From assembly GCA_020852275.1 (NCBI GenBank), contig JADZBE010000025.1:1-62878 (forward strand): a stretch of 62,878 nt of DNA, in the 5' to 3' direction. Of the stretch, positions 44,735-53,588 are shown one piece after another (the first letter of the stretch is position 1; every line of letters begins with the position of its first letter). A program made the translations under genes and the position numbers. Origin of the DNA: Phycisphaerales bacterium. Lineage in GTDB: Bacteria > Planctomycetota > Phycisphaerae > UBA1845. The notes beneath the pieces are model-generated. The model searched no databases. It was not told the DNA's origin and saw nothing but the letters and a program-made list of their open reading frames with translations.

Positions 44735-44762
44735 CGCGGGCAGGTCTGACGACCTGCCCGCG
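44735..44762. terminator. perfect 12-bp hairpin after the S9 peptidase gene
   Basis: CGCGGGCAGGTC-TGAC-GACCTGCCCGCG, 58 bases beyond the leftward S9 stop. It has no T tract, so it may be a mobile repeat rather than a terminator. Confidence 0.45.
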
Positions 44763-44820
44763 TCGCACAACTCACAGGTTTGTCATAGTGCCCGTCTGTC
44801 AGCCTGGCTGCAAGACTGGC

Positions 44821-46878
44821 TCACGTCCCGCTCGAACTGCTGCTCTTGAGCGATTCGCGCAGGCCCTTCACCTGCTCGACGCCTTCCGGAACCTTCAGCG
44901 TCGAGTCGTTGATGTCGCCGCTGATCGGCTCGAAGCGACCGCCGATGTGCGCGGAGAGGAACACTTCCGTCACGGCGTTGAAGGCCATGCGGTTCACCGG
45001 TCGGGCGAAGCCGTGGCCCTCGTCGGGGAAGAGGCAATACGTCACGGGGATGTTCTTGCTCTTCATGGCCTTGACGATCTGGTCGGACTCGGCCTGCTTG
45101 ACGCGCGGGTCGTTGGCGCCCTGCCCGATGAGCAGCGGCCTTTTGATCTTGTCCACGTGCGTCAGCGGAGAGCATTCGGCAAGGAGCTTGCGCCCTTCCT
45201 CGGTGCGGTGATCGCCAACGCGGGTGGTGAACATGTCGATCATCGGCTGCCAGTACGGCGGGATGGACTCGAGCAGCGTCTGCAGGCTGGACGGACCGAC
45301 GATGTCCACGCCGCAGGCGAACGTGTCCGGCGTGAAGGTGACGCCGACGAGCGTGGCGTACCCGCCGTAGCTGCCGCCCATGATGGCGATCTTGTCCTTG
45401 TCGGCGATCTTCTCCTTGACCGACCAGTTGACCGCGTCGATCAGGTCGTCGTGCATCTTGCGCGACCACTGCATGTTGGCGGCATTGCAGAAGCTCTTGC
45501 CGAAACCCGTCGAGCCGCGGTAGTTCACGCTCAGCACGGCATAGCCGCGATTCGACAGCCACTGGTGATACGGGTTCAGTCCCCAGTTGTCGCGCGCCCA
45601 CGGCCCGCCGTGCACGAAGAGCACCATCGGCAGCGGCTTGTCGGGCCGGGCGTCGCCGTCGGTGTCGGTCCATTCCGGCAGCGTCAGGTAGGAAACGAGG
45701 TCCAGCCCGTCGCGCGACTTGACCACCGACGGGTGCATCTTCGCGAGCTTGACGCTTTCGAGGTCTTTCTTGTTGGTGAAGAGGAACGTCGCCTTCTTCG
45801 TCTTGCGATCGTACGTGTAGTAGCGCACCGGGCCGTTGTCCATGACATAGGCGACGGTCCACGTCGAGTCGTCGAGCGTGCGGCTGGCGATGTTGAACTC
45901 GCCGTCCGCCACCTTGCCGAGCGCCGCGAAGTCGTCCTTGATGCTCGGATCGAGAATCTGCCACTTGCGGCGGTCAAACGTGGCGCCGACGGCCTGCACG
46001 TTGTACTCCGTCGGGTGGATGACGAAGTCGGTGATGTCCGCCTTGGCGTCCTCGGCCAAGACCTTGCTCGCGCCGCCCTCGAGGGCGATCGTCGTCAGCG
46101 CGGCCGTATTGCGCCCCCGGCTGTCCAGCATGTACAGATTCTTGCCGGTCTTATCCAGTCCGACGGGATTGGTCGTGAGGTTGTCGTCCGCGCCGACCTT
46201 GACGAAGGAGGTTGCCTTGCCGTCCGCGGCGATCTGGAACATCTCGCTGCCGCCGTCGGGCGTCATCTTCACGCCGAGGCGGACGTGGTAGTCGTCGTCG
46301 GTGACGTAGCCGGCGTAGCCGTCGTCGTTCTGGGCGACGAGCTTCATTTCGCCGGTGAGGATGTTGACGCGGTGGATGTCGTGAAGCTGGGGATTGCGGT
46401 TGTTGAGGGCGACGAGGATTTCCGTCGGCGTCTTGTGGCTGACTTCCTGCACCCGCGCCTGCACCTTGTCGAACGGCGTGAGGTCCTTGGTCTGCTTCGT
46501 CGCCAGGTCCACGGCATAGAGCCGCCAGTTCTCGTCTCCGCCTTTGTCCTGGGTGTAGAGAATGTGGCTGTTGGTGAACGCCCAGAAGCAGTTGCGGATG
46601 CCGCGGTCCTTGTCGTCCGTCACAGCCTGCGCTTTTGACGGGTCGCTCGCCGGACCGACCCAGACGTTCAGCACGTCTTTCACCGGCGCGAGGAACGCGA
46701 TCTGCTTGCCGTCCGGGCTGAGCTGGACGCCGGCCTTGTCCGGGTTGCCGAAGAACACGCTGCGCGGAATCAGCGGCGCGGCATTGCCCTGGGCGCTGGC
46801 GCGCGAGGCCGCAGCGAACACCGCGGCCGCGGCGAATGCGCAACTCAACCCGGTTCTGACGATTCTCCCGAATTTCAT
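44821..46878 (-). CDS. secreted prolyl oligopeptidase-family (S9) peptidase
   Basis: A 685-residue exported peptidase. The signal peptide (MKFGRIVRTGLSCAFAAAAV) precedes a seven-bladed beta-propeller region (residues 50-420, with repeats such as GVQLSPDGKQIAFLAP). An alpha/beta hydrolase domain has the nucleophile Ser in MGGSYGGYATL, the Asp in GQGANDPRVKQAES and the His in FPDEGHGFARP; VLFVHGGPWARD supplies the oxyanion hole. The size and layout are those of S9C-type acylaminoacyl or dipeptidyl peptidases, which clip short peptides. The ATG at 46878 has GAGGAG six bases upstream. It is monocistronic. Confidence 0.92.
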   Translation of the reverse strand: MKFGRIVRTGLSCAFAAAAVFAAASRASAQGNAAPLIPRSVFFGNPDKAGVQLSPDGKQIAFLAPVKDVLNVWVGPASDPSKAQAVTDDKDRGIRNCFWAFTNSHILYTQDKGGDENWRLYAVDLATKQTKDLTPFDKVQARVQEVSHKTPTEILVALNNRNPQLHDIHRVNILTGEMKLVAQNDDGYAGYVTDDDYHVRLGVKMTPDGGSEMFQIAADGKATSFVKVGADDNLTTNPVGLDKTGKNLYMLDSRGRNTAALTTIALEGGASKVLAEDAKADITDFVIHPTEYNVQAVGATFDRRKWQILDPSIKDDFAALGKVADGEFNIASRTLDDSTWTVAYVMDNGPVRYYTYDRKTKKATFLFTNKKDLESVKLAKMHPSVVKSRDGLDLVSYLTLPEWTDTDGDARPDKPLPMVLFVHGGPWARDNWGLNPYHQWLSNRGYAVLSVNYRGSTGFGKSFCNAANMQWSRKMHDDLIDAVNWSVKEKIADKDKIAIMGGSYGGYATLVGVTFTPDTFACGVDIVGPSSLQTLLESIPPYWQPMIDMFTTRVGDHRTEEGRKLLAECSPLTHVDKIKRPLLIGQGANDPRVKQAESDQIVKAMKSKNIPVTYCLFPDEGHGFARPVNRMAFNAVTEVFLSAHIGGRFEPISGDINDSTLKVPEGVEQVKGLRESLKSSSSSGT

Positions 46879-47324
46879 GTGATTCTCCTCAAGATGTGTT
46901 GACGCCGGGGCAGGCATCGCGGCTTGTCGGACGAGTCCCGCAAGCGACGAATGCGATGCCGTCCGTACCCGGACATGAAGCGCCATCGTATAGGATGGCC
47001 CGGGGTTTTCACGGGCGCGGCGTCTGGGGCGACAAGTTCACACGTCGGAGGCGTCAACAGCTCCTGGCGGAACTCGAAGGTGAGAATGGAGGCCGTCACC
47101 CCCGCGCAGGCGGGGGTCCAGTCCGCGCCGAGAAATCCGCCGGCTCCTTGTTTAGCCAGAATCGACCCACGGGATTCCCGCCTTCGCGGGAATGACAAGC
47201 GGCGCATTGCAACACGGACTGGCAAGGCGTGGCAGGGTTGAGGAAGATGAATCGTCCTGCGGGCTCACGGGTTGAAGGGATCGTGGCGGAAGGCAACGGC
47301 GCAACCGCTGATCCATCTCGCGCG
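46879..47324. other. intergenic region with composite repeat
   Basis: Carries the composite CCCGCGCAGGCGGGGGTCC / CCCGCCTTCGCGGGAATG repeat at 47096-47193. No gene seen; the S9 promoter presumably lies near 46900-47000. Confidence 0.6.
47096..47193. repeat. composite CCCGCGCAGGCGGG repeat (uninterrupted copy)
   Basis: GTCACCCCCGCGCAGGCGGG at the left and GGGATTCCCGCCTTCGCGGG at the right, about 50 bases between them. This is the intact version of the repeat that carries an insertion at 48302-48437. Confidence 0.75.
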
Positions 47325-48035
47325 CTACTCCCTCCGACCGCCCAGCAAGCCCGCACGATACAGGAAGTACAGCAGTTGCAGCACGGCCGTCAGCGTCGCC
47401 GCGACATAGGTCAGCGCCGCCGCGTTGAGCACCTTGGCGACGTCCCGGTCCTCGACCTGCTGAATGATCCCGCTGGTCAGCAGCGACGCCCGCGCCCGTT
47501 TGCTCGCGTTGAACTCCACCGGCAGATTGACGAGCTGAAACAACACGATCACCGAGAAGAGTCCGATCCCCACCAACGTCAGGTTGAACGAGCGCAGGAA
47601 AAGCCCCAGCATCAGGAACACCATCGCCAGGCTTCCGCCCACGCTCGCCAGCGGCACGATTCCGTTGCGCAGCGCCAGCGGCGCGTAGCCGGCGCGATCC
47701 TGAATCGCGTGGCCGGCCTCGTGGGCCGCGATGCCGACAGAGGCGATCGACCGACCCGCGTACACGTCCCGGCTGAGCCGCAAGACCTTCTGCCTGGGGT
47801 CGTAGTGATCGGAGAGAATCCCCTGCGCCGGCTCGATGCGCACGTGCTCCAGTCCGTGGGCGCGAAGGAGCTGCGCCGCGGCCTCGGCACCGCTCAGCCC
47901 GCTGAATGTGCCCTTCCGACTCATCTGCGCATACGCGCTCTTCACGCGAAACTGCGCCCACATCGCCAGCAGTGCGCCGGGGATGATGAACGCGTAGTAC
48001 ATCGGGTCCCATCCGATCAAGAATGACAACATCAT
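47325..48035 (-). CDS. YugP-like membrane zinc metallopeptidase
   Basis: A 236-residue membrane protein. The N-terminal helix (YYAFIIPGALLAMWA) is followed by a soluble part (MSGLSGAEAAAQLLRAHGL-type, then ILSDHYDPRQKVLRLS), and the zinc motif AAHEAGHAIQDRAGY near residue 107. Three more helices (VPLASVGGSLAMVFLMLGLF, LVGIGLFSVIVLFQLV, AALTYVAATLTAVLQLLYF) follow, and NLPVEFNASKRA supplies the downstream conserved region. It belongs to the neutral zinc metallopeptidase family 2 (YugP). The physiological substrate is not known. GGAAGGAG precedes the ATG. Confidence 0.9.
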   Translation of the reverse strand: MMLSFLIGWDPMYYAFIIPGALLAMWAQFRVKSAYAQMSRKGTFSGLSGAEAAAQLLRAHGLEHVRIEPAQGILSDHYDPRQKVLRLSRDVYAGRSIASVGIAAHEAGHAIQDRAGYAPLALRNGIVPLASVGGSLAMVFLMLGLFLRSFNLTLVGIGLFSVIVLFQLVNLPVEFNASKRARASLLTSGIIQQVEDRDVAKVLNAAALTYVAATLTAVLQLLYFLYRAGLLGGRRE

Positions 48036-48563
48036 GTCACTTCACTCCTTCCCAAGCTCGCGCGGCCTGCGGACGCTTTGTTGTATCCAATCATTGCCCG
48101 CGCCCAGGCCGAGTCAAACACGACGCGTGCCGCTACTGCGGGGAACGCATCTCGTTGAATTGCAGCACATTGCAGCGAACGCCGCCCCGCGGTCCGTGTC
48201 ATTTTGACATCTTCCCTGCAACCAGGCACGCTACGGCGATTCGGCGGCGGCTCGCGCCGCAACTTGTAACGCAGCGATGTCATCGTCACCCCCGCGCAGC
48301 CGCATAAGCGTTTACTTAAGGATTCCCAGGTGTCATAAGGATTGAAAAACACGCGAGATTCCAATCTGATTTCTGGGGGGGCCATGCAAGACGGGATTGA
48401 AGAGACGTTGTTTTTCACCTTATTTAAACGCTTATGCGCGCAGACGGGGGTCCAGTTGGTTGCACCAGGCCGCTGGATTCCCGCCTGCGCGGGAATGACG
48501 CGTTGTTCCCTTTGCCCCGAGATCATAGACGTTCCGACCGAGTCGTCACCGACAGGATTCGAC
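48036..48563. other. intergenic region with nested mobile repeat
   Basis: A composite CCCGCGCAG repeat (about 48286-48498) that has been split by a 136-bp MITE-like element (48302-48437). The part 48036-48285 shows no gene. Confidence 0.7.
48302..48437. mobile_element. MITE-like element with terminal inverted repeats
   Basis: A 136-bp AT-richer element with terminal inverted repeats GCATAAGCGTTTA and TAAACGCTTATGC, then TTAAGG / CCTTAT. The flanks are GCGCAGCC on the left and GCGCAGAC on the right, a probable 8-base target duplication with one change. It interrupts the composite repeat whose intact form is at 47096. It codes for no protein. Confidence 0.75.
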
Positions 48564-49283
48564 ATGCGGCTCATCATCGAAATGGACGGCCCGATCATCG
48601 ACCCCGCGACTCGTCACTGGGCGGCGTATCACCAGGCCGCCGGGGAGTTGCAACTGCCGCGGCTGGATCAGGCGGAGTTCTGGCGACGCGTGCGCGCCGG
48701 CGATCCGACGGGGCGCTGGCTGCCCGGCGCGGCCGCAGGGAAGATCGCGGCGTTCAAGTCCCGGTTTGACGAGCTGCTCGAGGGCACGGATCTGATCGCC
48801 GCGCAGGAGCCGCAGGAGGGCATCAAACAGGTGCTCGAAAGGCTCAAGCGCCACGGCGACCTGGCGCTCGTCAGCCTCGGCCCCAACAAGGCCGCCCGCC
48901 AGGCGCTCCTCGATCGTTTCGACATCTCCGTGTTCTTCACGCGCATGACGGGCCTGTCCGGGGATCACGGGGGTCGCGCCAAGCAGGTCAAGGAGCTGAT
49001 CGAAGTCCAAGGCCGCACGATCGTGGCCGCCGCCTCCGTCGCCGTCATCCAAGCCGCCTTCGCCGCGCAGCTCCCCGTGGTGGGCGTCGCCGGCGGCGCG
49101 CTGGTCAGCAAGCGGCTCGTCCAGGCCGGCGCGACCGTCTCCTTCCTCAATCTCGACGCCCTAGCGGAAGAAGTCGAAACAGGCGGCACGCGCCTGGTCG
49201 CCGCAGGCCTGATGCCCACCGCCTTCCCCACCGTCACCAACCCCTTTGCCGGCTCGAAGCCGCTGCCGCGGCGGACGTTTTGA
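48564..49283 (+). CDS. HAD-superfamily-like protein with altered nucleophile motif
   Basis: A 239-residue protein with the layout of a HAD hydrolase of the phosphoglycolate phosphatase class: motif I region LIIEMDGPIIDP, a helical cap, motif II strand DLALVSLGPNKAAR, FDISVFFTRMTGLSGD, and motif IV region IVAAASVAVIQAA, LPVVGVAGG. The DxDG nucleophile Asp of motif I is Glu here (EMDG), and the motif IV acidic pair is not evident, so it may be catalytically dead or act differently. The ATG at 48564 has a weak AGGA nearby; the frame upstream is repeat. Function unassigned. Confidence 0.65.
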   Translation: MRLIIEMDGPIIDPATRHWAAYHQAAGELQLPRLDQAEFWRRVRAGDPTGRWLPGAAAGKIAAFKSRFDELLEGTDLIAAQEPQEGIKQVLERLKRHGDLALVSLGPNKAARQALLDRFDISVFFTRMTGLSGDHGGRAKQVKELIEVQGRTIVAAASVAVIQAAFAAQLPVVGVAGGALVSKRLVQAGATVSFLNLDALAEEVETGGTRLVAAGLMPTAFPTVTNPFAGSKPLPRRTF

Positions 49284-49614
49284 CGGGTGCGATGGCAAGG
49301 CCGGTCCGCGTCGGTCCGTCACGGGGCGCCGTGCGCTTGCCGGAGCAGATTCGCATCGAGCCGTCTGTTGCATGAAGTCGAGCGCACGTCCCGCCCTTCG
49401 GTCAGCCGCGCCCGCGATCCTCCGCCCGCCGCTGATTCCAATCGCCTTCGCGAGCGCCTTGGCGGCTTCCGACAAGCCGACGTGCATGGCGCATGAGGCG
49501 TTCGGCGCGCGAGCCGGTTGCGGGACGCCGGCTCGGCGCTGCCGTTGTTCACCGTGCCTCCGCGGTGCTATGCTCGACCCGTCCCGGGCGCATCGCGCCC
49601 GGCGGGGCATTCGC
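49284..49614. other. intergenic stretch, nothing recognised
   Basis: GC-rich, with open frames on both strands but no start context, motif or repeat I can support. Confidence 0.5.
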
Positions 49615-51102
49615 ATGGACGATCTGGCGCGGCTCATTGAGCTGCTGGAAAAACGGCACGCCTGCCTCTCGCTGCACACGCACGAGGAAGCGTACGCGCT
49701 GAGCCTCATCCGCGAGGCCGCCCTGCACCTGGGGCGTCCCCTGCGCCAGTGGGCGGTGATCGGCGGCGTGCGCGACGGACTCGTCGCCGGCAAGCCGCCC
49801 GTGCCGGAAACGGAGCACCCGGCCGCGGCGCTGTACTACCTCCACGAAATCCACGACCCCGCCATCGCCGTGATGCTCGACCTTGTTTCACACCTGAAGG
49901 ACGAGAAGACGCTGCGGCTGCTGCGCAACCTGATCGAGAAGTGCCAGGACTGTGACACTCAACTCATGCTCATCGACCATCGCGAGGACCTTCCCCCCGT
50001 CGTCGCCGACTGGGTCACGCGGTTCGACGTGTCGCTGCCGGATGCGGCGGAGATCGAGAAAATCGTCCGCGAGACGCTGGCGGAAATGCACCGCCTGCGC
50101 CGCATCGAGATCGAGATGACGCGCGGCGGGCTGGAAACGATGGTGCGCAACCTCCGCGGGCTGACGCGCCGGCAGGTCCGCGCGATCATCATCGAGACCG
50201 TCTGCGCGGACCAGCGGTTCGACGAGTCCGACCTCGCCACCGTGCTGACGCGCAAGCGGCAGGCCGTCCGCACCGGCGGGCTGCTCGAGTTCGTCGAGGC
50301 GCCGGTCGAGCTGTCGGGCATCGGCGGGCTGCGGCGGCTGAAGAGCTGGCTCAAGCAGCGCGAAGGCTCGTGGTCGCAGAAGGCGATCGAGTTCGGGTTA
50401 AGCCCGCCGCGCGGCATCCTCCTCCTCGGCGTGCAGGGCGCGGGCAAGAGCCTGTCGGCGAAAGCCATCGCCACAGCCTGGCAGCGCCCCTTGCTGCGCA
50501 TGGATGTGGGCGCTTTATATGATAAATATATAGGCGAATCGGAGCGGCGCCTGCGCGAAGCCCTGCGGCAGGCGGAGATGATGGCCCCGGTCGTGCTCTG
50601 GATCGACGAGATCGAGAAGGCCTTCGCCTCCGCCGCCAGCCAGAGCACCGACGGTGGGCTTTCGCGGAGGATGTTTGGCTCGCTCTTGACTTGGATGCAG
50701 GAACACGCAGCTCCGGTGTTCCTCGTCGCCACGGCCAACGACATCGGCGCCCTGCCCCCGGAGCTGCTGCGGAAAGGGCGGTTCGACGAGATATTCTTCG
50801 TGGACCTCCCGCGGGCCGTCACCCGGCAGGACATCTTCGAAATCCACCTCAAGAAGCGGGACCGAAAACCCGCGGAATTCGACCTGAAAACCCTCGCGGA
50901 GGCGTCGGACGGATTCAGCGGGTCGGAGATTGAGCAGGCCGTCCTTGCCGCCCTGCATGAGGCTTTCGATAGGGGTGAGCCGCTGACGACCGCGGGCATC
51001 CTCGGCGTTCTGGCGACGTCCCCGCCCCTGTCAGTCACCATGGCGGAGCAGGTGGAGAGCCTGCGTGCCTGGGCCAAGGGAAGGTGCATGCCGGCGGATT
51101 GA
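49615..51102 (+). CDS. Ycf46-like AAA ATPase
   Basis: A 495-residue protein with an N-terminal helical domain (residues 1-230, no ATPase motifs) and a classical AAA module. Walker A is GVQGAGKSLSAKA near residue 271, the pore-loop region is DVGALYDKYIGESERRLREA, Walker B is VVLWIDEIEKAFA, the sensor region is VATANDIGALPPELLRKGRF, and the second region of homology includes RFDEIFFVDLP. The C-terminal helical lid is GFSGSEIEQAVLAALHEAF. This is the Ycf46 layout, linked in cyanobacteria to CO2 or photosynthesis regulation but widespread and of unclear role. ATG 49615 fits the family start. It is monocistronic. Confidence 0.9.
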   Translation: MDDLARLIELLEKRHACLSLHTHEEAYALSLIREAALHLGRPLRQWAVIGGVRDGLVAGKPPVPETEHPAAALYYLHEIHDPAIAVMLDLVSHLKDEKTLRLLRNLIEKCQDCDTQLMLIDHREDLPPVVADWVTRFDVSLPDAAEIEKIVRETLAEMHRLRRIEIEMTRGGLETMVRNLRGLTRRQVRAIIIETVCADQRFDESDLATVLTRKRQAVRTGGLLEFVEAPVELSGIGGLRRLKSWLKQREGSWSQKAIEFGLSPPRGILLLGVQGAGKSLSAKAIATAWQRPLLRMDVGALYDKYIGESERRLREALRQAEMMAPVVLWIDEIEKAFASAASQSTDGGLSRRMFGSLLTWMQEHAAPVFLVATANDIGALPPELLRKGRFDEIFFVDLPRAVTRQDIFEIHLKKRDRKPAEFDLKTLAEASDGFSGSEIEQAVLAALHEAFDRGEPLTTAGILGVLATSPPLSVTMAEQVESLRAWAKGRCMPAD

Positions 51103-51387
51103 CTCCTGGAATCAGGCTGCTATGCTCCTCGTGGAGAGGCTTGCAAGGACGGGTTGATTGCGGGCCGACCCGCAGCGAAAGTGACGGAGTGCGAGCGGCT
51201 CTGGCCACGTCGCAAGGGTCTGAGGGACGATAAGAACTTGAACAGACCGGGGGGTTGATTCATGTTCCCCGGGCCTGCTAAAATCCAGCGAACACCCTAG
51301 CTTGCAGGTGCTGGGCGATCTGCTAAAAGTACTGCCAAGGACTTCGGCGCCTCGATCCCGGGGGGCACGGTGCGGAAACGCATCGGC

Positions 51388-51407
51388 GGGCGAGGCGCCC
51401 CTTTTTT
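51388..51407 (+). terminator. possible terminator
   Basis: A five-base GC stem with a three-base loop followed by C and six T residues, 285 bases beyond the AAA gene stop. Confidence 0.4.
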
Positions 51408-51459
51408 GCGCCGACTTTCGCTTCCCCTGTCTCAAGCGGAATCGGTCTTTTTCCGAACC

Positions 51460-51535
51460 CGTAGCGCAAGCGAGGGCGCAGTGTCCCTGCCGCATAGGCA
51501 TTCTGTTCACCCTCCCTGGCGCTACAGGTTCTGAT
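51460..51535. repeat. GTAGCGC-family inverted-repeat element
   Basis: GAACCCGTAGCGCAAGCGAG at the left and CCCTGGCGCTACAGGTTC at the right, around a 34-base middle. The left arm and first loop bases equal those at 40817. Confidence 0.75.
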
Positions 51536-51578
51536 GGGCGTTGCTCGCGGCATAGGGCGTCGCGTTTCCGAGCGGCCG

Positions 51579-53198
51579 TCAACTCAGCGCGACCGTCAGC
51601 ATGGTGATGTCGTCGCTCTGGGGCGCGGCGCCGCGGAAGTCGGCGACGGCGGTGCGCACGGATTGCAGGATCTGCCGCGGCTCCTGCGCGGCGGACGCGC
51701 CGAGGACGCGGTGCAGCGCTGCTTCGCCGAAGAGATCATCCTTCTCATCGCGGGCCTCAACCACGCCGTCCGTGTAGCAGAAGAGCTTGTGCGCGCCCGG
51801 CGCCAACTCCAGGCTCTGCGACGTGTACTCCGCCTCGTCCAGCACGCCCAGCGGAAGCCCATGCTCGATCGGCACGTCGCTCACCCGGCCCGTTCCCACC
51901 TCGACCAGGCATGGACCCGGATGCCCGGCCGCGCACAGGCGCAGCTTCCGCGTCTTCGGGTCGATCACCATGAGCAGGGCCGTGATGAACTTCGACGTAT
52001 CCGTGTTGCGGTGGATGAGGTCGTTCCAGCGCTTCATCAGCACGGCCGGATCGTCCGCGTCCGGCAGCGTGACGCGCACGGCCGCCTGGAGATTAGCCAT
52101 CAAGAGCGACGCCGCGACGCCCTCGCCGGTAACGTCGGCGATCAGCGTCCACACGCGCCCGTCCGGCTGCTCGCCCACGTCGTAGTAGTCGCCGCTGACG
52201 CGATTGCCCGGCTCGTTCAGCGCCGCGACCTTCAGCTCCGCGCGGTCCGGCAGGCTGCGCGGAAACAAGCCCGTCTGAATCCGCCGCGCCAGGGCGAGAT
52301 CCTTCTCGAGCTGCGTCTTGAGCTTGTATTCTTCCAGCAGCCGCGCGTTGGCAAGCCCGATGCTGACCTGCCGCGCGATGCCCGCCAGGAAGTCCGCGTC
52401 CTCCTGCGAGTACACCGTGGACGTGCTCGTCCGGTCGCCGTAAATCACGCCGAGAATCTGATCGTCGTACATCAGCGGCACGCACATGGCCGAGCGGATG
52501 CCGAGCTGCACCATGCTCACCGTCGGGTCGCTGGCGCGCTGGCGGTCCTCGGTGATGATGACGTACTCGCCGCGCTCCAGCGCCCGCGAGAGCGCCGTGC
52601 GGCTGATGGTCAGCTCGCCTTCGCGACCGCGCAGGTGTCGCACGACGGGCCATTCCACGCCGCGCCCGCCCTCCTTCTTGATGGCGATCGCCCCGCGCTC
52701 GAAGCGCAGCATCTCGAAGCAGGTGTCCATCGCGTCCGCCAGCAGCAGGTCGCGGTCCTTCAGCGTGACCAGCCGCCCGGAAAGGTCGTAAAGCACCTGC
52801 AGGCGCTGCTGCGAGAGCTGCAGTGGACCGCCGGCGCGCCGCGTGTAGCTGGCCGTCTCCAACGAAGGCTGCGCGTCGCTGACGACGACGGCCGCCGTCC
52901 GCGGATCCGGGCCTCCGCCGCGGTAGAGGATCTCCACGTTGCCGATCGTCAGCACGTCTCCGTCTTCGAGCACCTTCGAGTGAAGCTGAATGCCGTTGAC
53001 CAGCAGCCCGTTCTTGCTGCCGAGGTCTTCGATGATGTGCCCTTCGCGCGTGTGCGAGAAGCGGGCGTGACGTCGCGACGTGCTCGGATCGTCCACCCAC
53101 AGGTCGCACGTCGGCTCGCGCCCGATGACCAGCGCGCCGTCCGCCAGAGGGCGCATGAACTGCTGACCGTTCGGCATGGTGATGTGCAACTCGGCCAC
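51579..53198 (-). CDS. FHA-GAF-PP2C (SpoIIE-type) serine phosphatase
   Basis: A 539-residue signalling protein. The FHA domain, residues 1-95, has VIGREPTCDLWVDD, STSRRHARF and GSKNGLLVNG and would bind phospho-Thr partners. The GAF-like domain is about 140-290. The PPM phosphatase domain, about 320-539, has SGDYYDVGEQ, ADVTGEGVAASLLMA, CAAGHPGPCLVE, FCYTDGVVEARDEKDDLFGE and QSDDITMLTV, retaining the metal Asp residues. RsbU-like phosphatases of this type act in partner-switching control of sigma factors or secretion. GTG 53198 is chosen: GGAGGAG lies five bases upstream and the FHA domain starts there. No anti-sigma partner is in the window. Confidence 0.92.
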   Translation of the reverse strand: MAELHITMPNGQQFMRPLADGALVIGREPTCDLWVDDPSTSRRHARFSHTREGHIIEDLGSKNGLLVNGIQLHSKVLEDGDVLTIGNVEILYRGGGPDPRTAAVVVSDAQPSLETASYTRRAGGPLQLSQQRLQVLYDLSGRLVTLKDRDLLLADAMDTCFEMLRFERGAIAIKKEGGRGVEWPVVRHLRGREGELTISRTALSRALERGEYVIITEDRQRASDPTVSMVQLGIRSAMCVPLMYDDQILGVIYGDRTSTSTVYSQEDADFLAGIARQVSIGLANARLLEEYKLKTQLEKDLALARRIQTGLFPRSLPDRAELKVAALNEPGNRVSGDYYDVGEQPDGRVWTLIADVTGEGVAASLLMANLQAAVRVTLPDADDPAVLMKRWNDLIHRNTDTSKFITALLMVIDPKTRKLRLCAAGHPGPCLVEVGTGRVSDVPIEHGLPLGVLDEAEYTSQSLELAPGAHKLFCYTDGVVEARDEKDDLFGEAALHRVLGASAAQEPRQILQSVRTAVADFRGAAPQSDDITMLTVALS

Positions 53199-53588
53199 AA
53201 CGTCTCCTCCGCGAATCCGCGCGGACCGGCGCTCCGCCGCGCGAAATGCCGACCTCCGAACCTTCACATGTTAGCCGCGCCGTAGGGGAACCGGAAGCGA
53301 ATCGCCGATACGTTGGAGTGGGTACCGATTTTTGCGAACCGGGTGACACGGCCTGGCGATCGGGTGGCATGGCCTGGCGGTCGCTCCGCTAAACTCGACT
53401 CGCCGGCCAATCAGCCCGCGACCGCCTGGCCATGCGGCGCCCCTTCGCCCGGCGCTGTCAAGAACTTTGGCCACGCCCGATACGCTTGATGAGGTCTCGG
53501 GCATCGAATACGTTTACCCGTCGTGCGGACCCTTGCGGATCGCCGTGGACCCGCCCGTCCGCATTACCACTTCGAGGAGGATCAACAC
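53199..53588. other. divergent intergenic region with dispersed repeat
   Basis: Contains two tandem TGGCATGGCCTGGCG-type units and the 90-bp repeat shared with 17236 (53376-53465). The fba ribosome site GAGGAGG lies at its right end. No gene seen. Confidence 0.6.
53376..53465. repeat. 90-bp dispersed repeat, second copy
   Basis: GGCCTGGCGGTCGC and GCGACCGCCTGGCC form the arms. The middle CCGCTAAACTCGACTCGCCG matches the 17236 copy with few changes. Confidence 0.75.

Larger units (their letters stand above)
51103..51578. other. intergenic region with GTAGCGC repeat and T-tract hairpin
   Basis: The GTAGCGC-family repeat lies at 51460-51535. A short GGGCG-AGG-CGCCC hairpin plus T6 at 51388-51107-style spacing, that is 51388 to 51407, could end the AAA gene transcript or a small RNA starting near 51270. 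No protein gene seen. Confidence 0.5.

Noticed and set aside
48342..48563. Upstream start for the HAD-like gene at 48342
   Set aside because: This stretch is the MITE-like element and composite repeat; translation there would be accidental.
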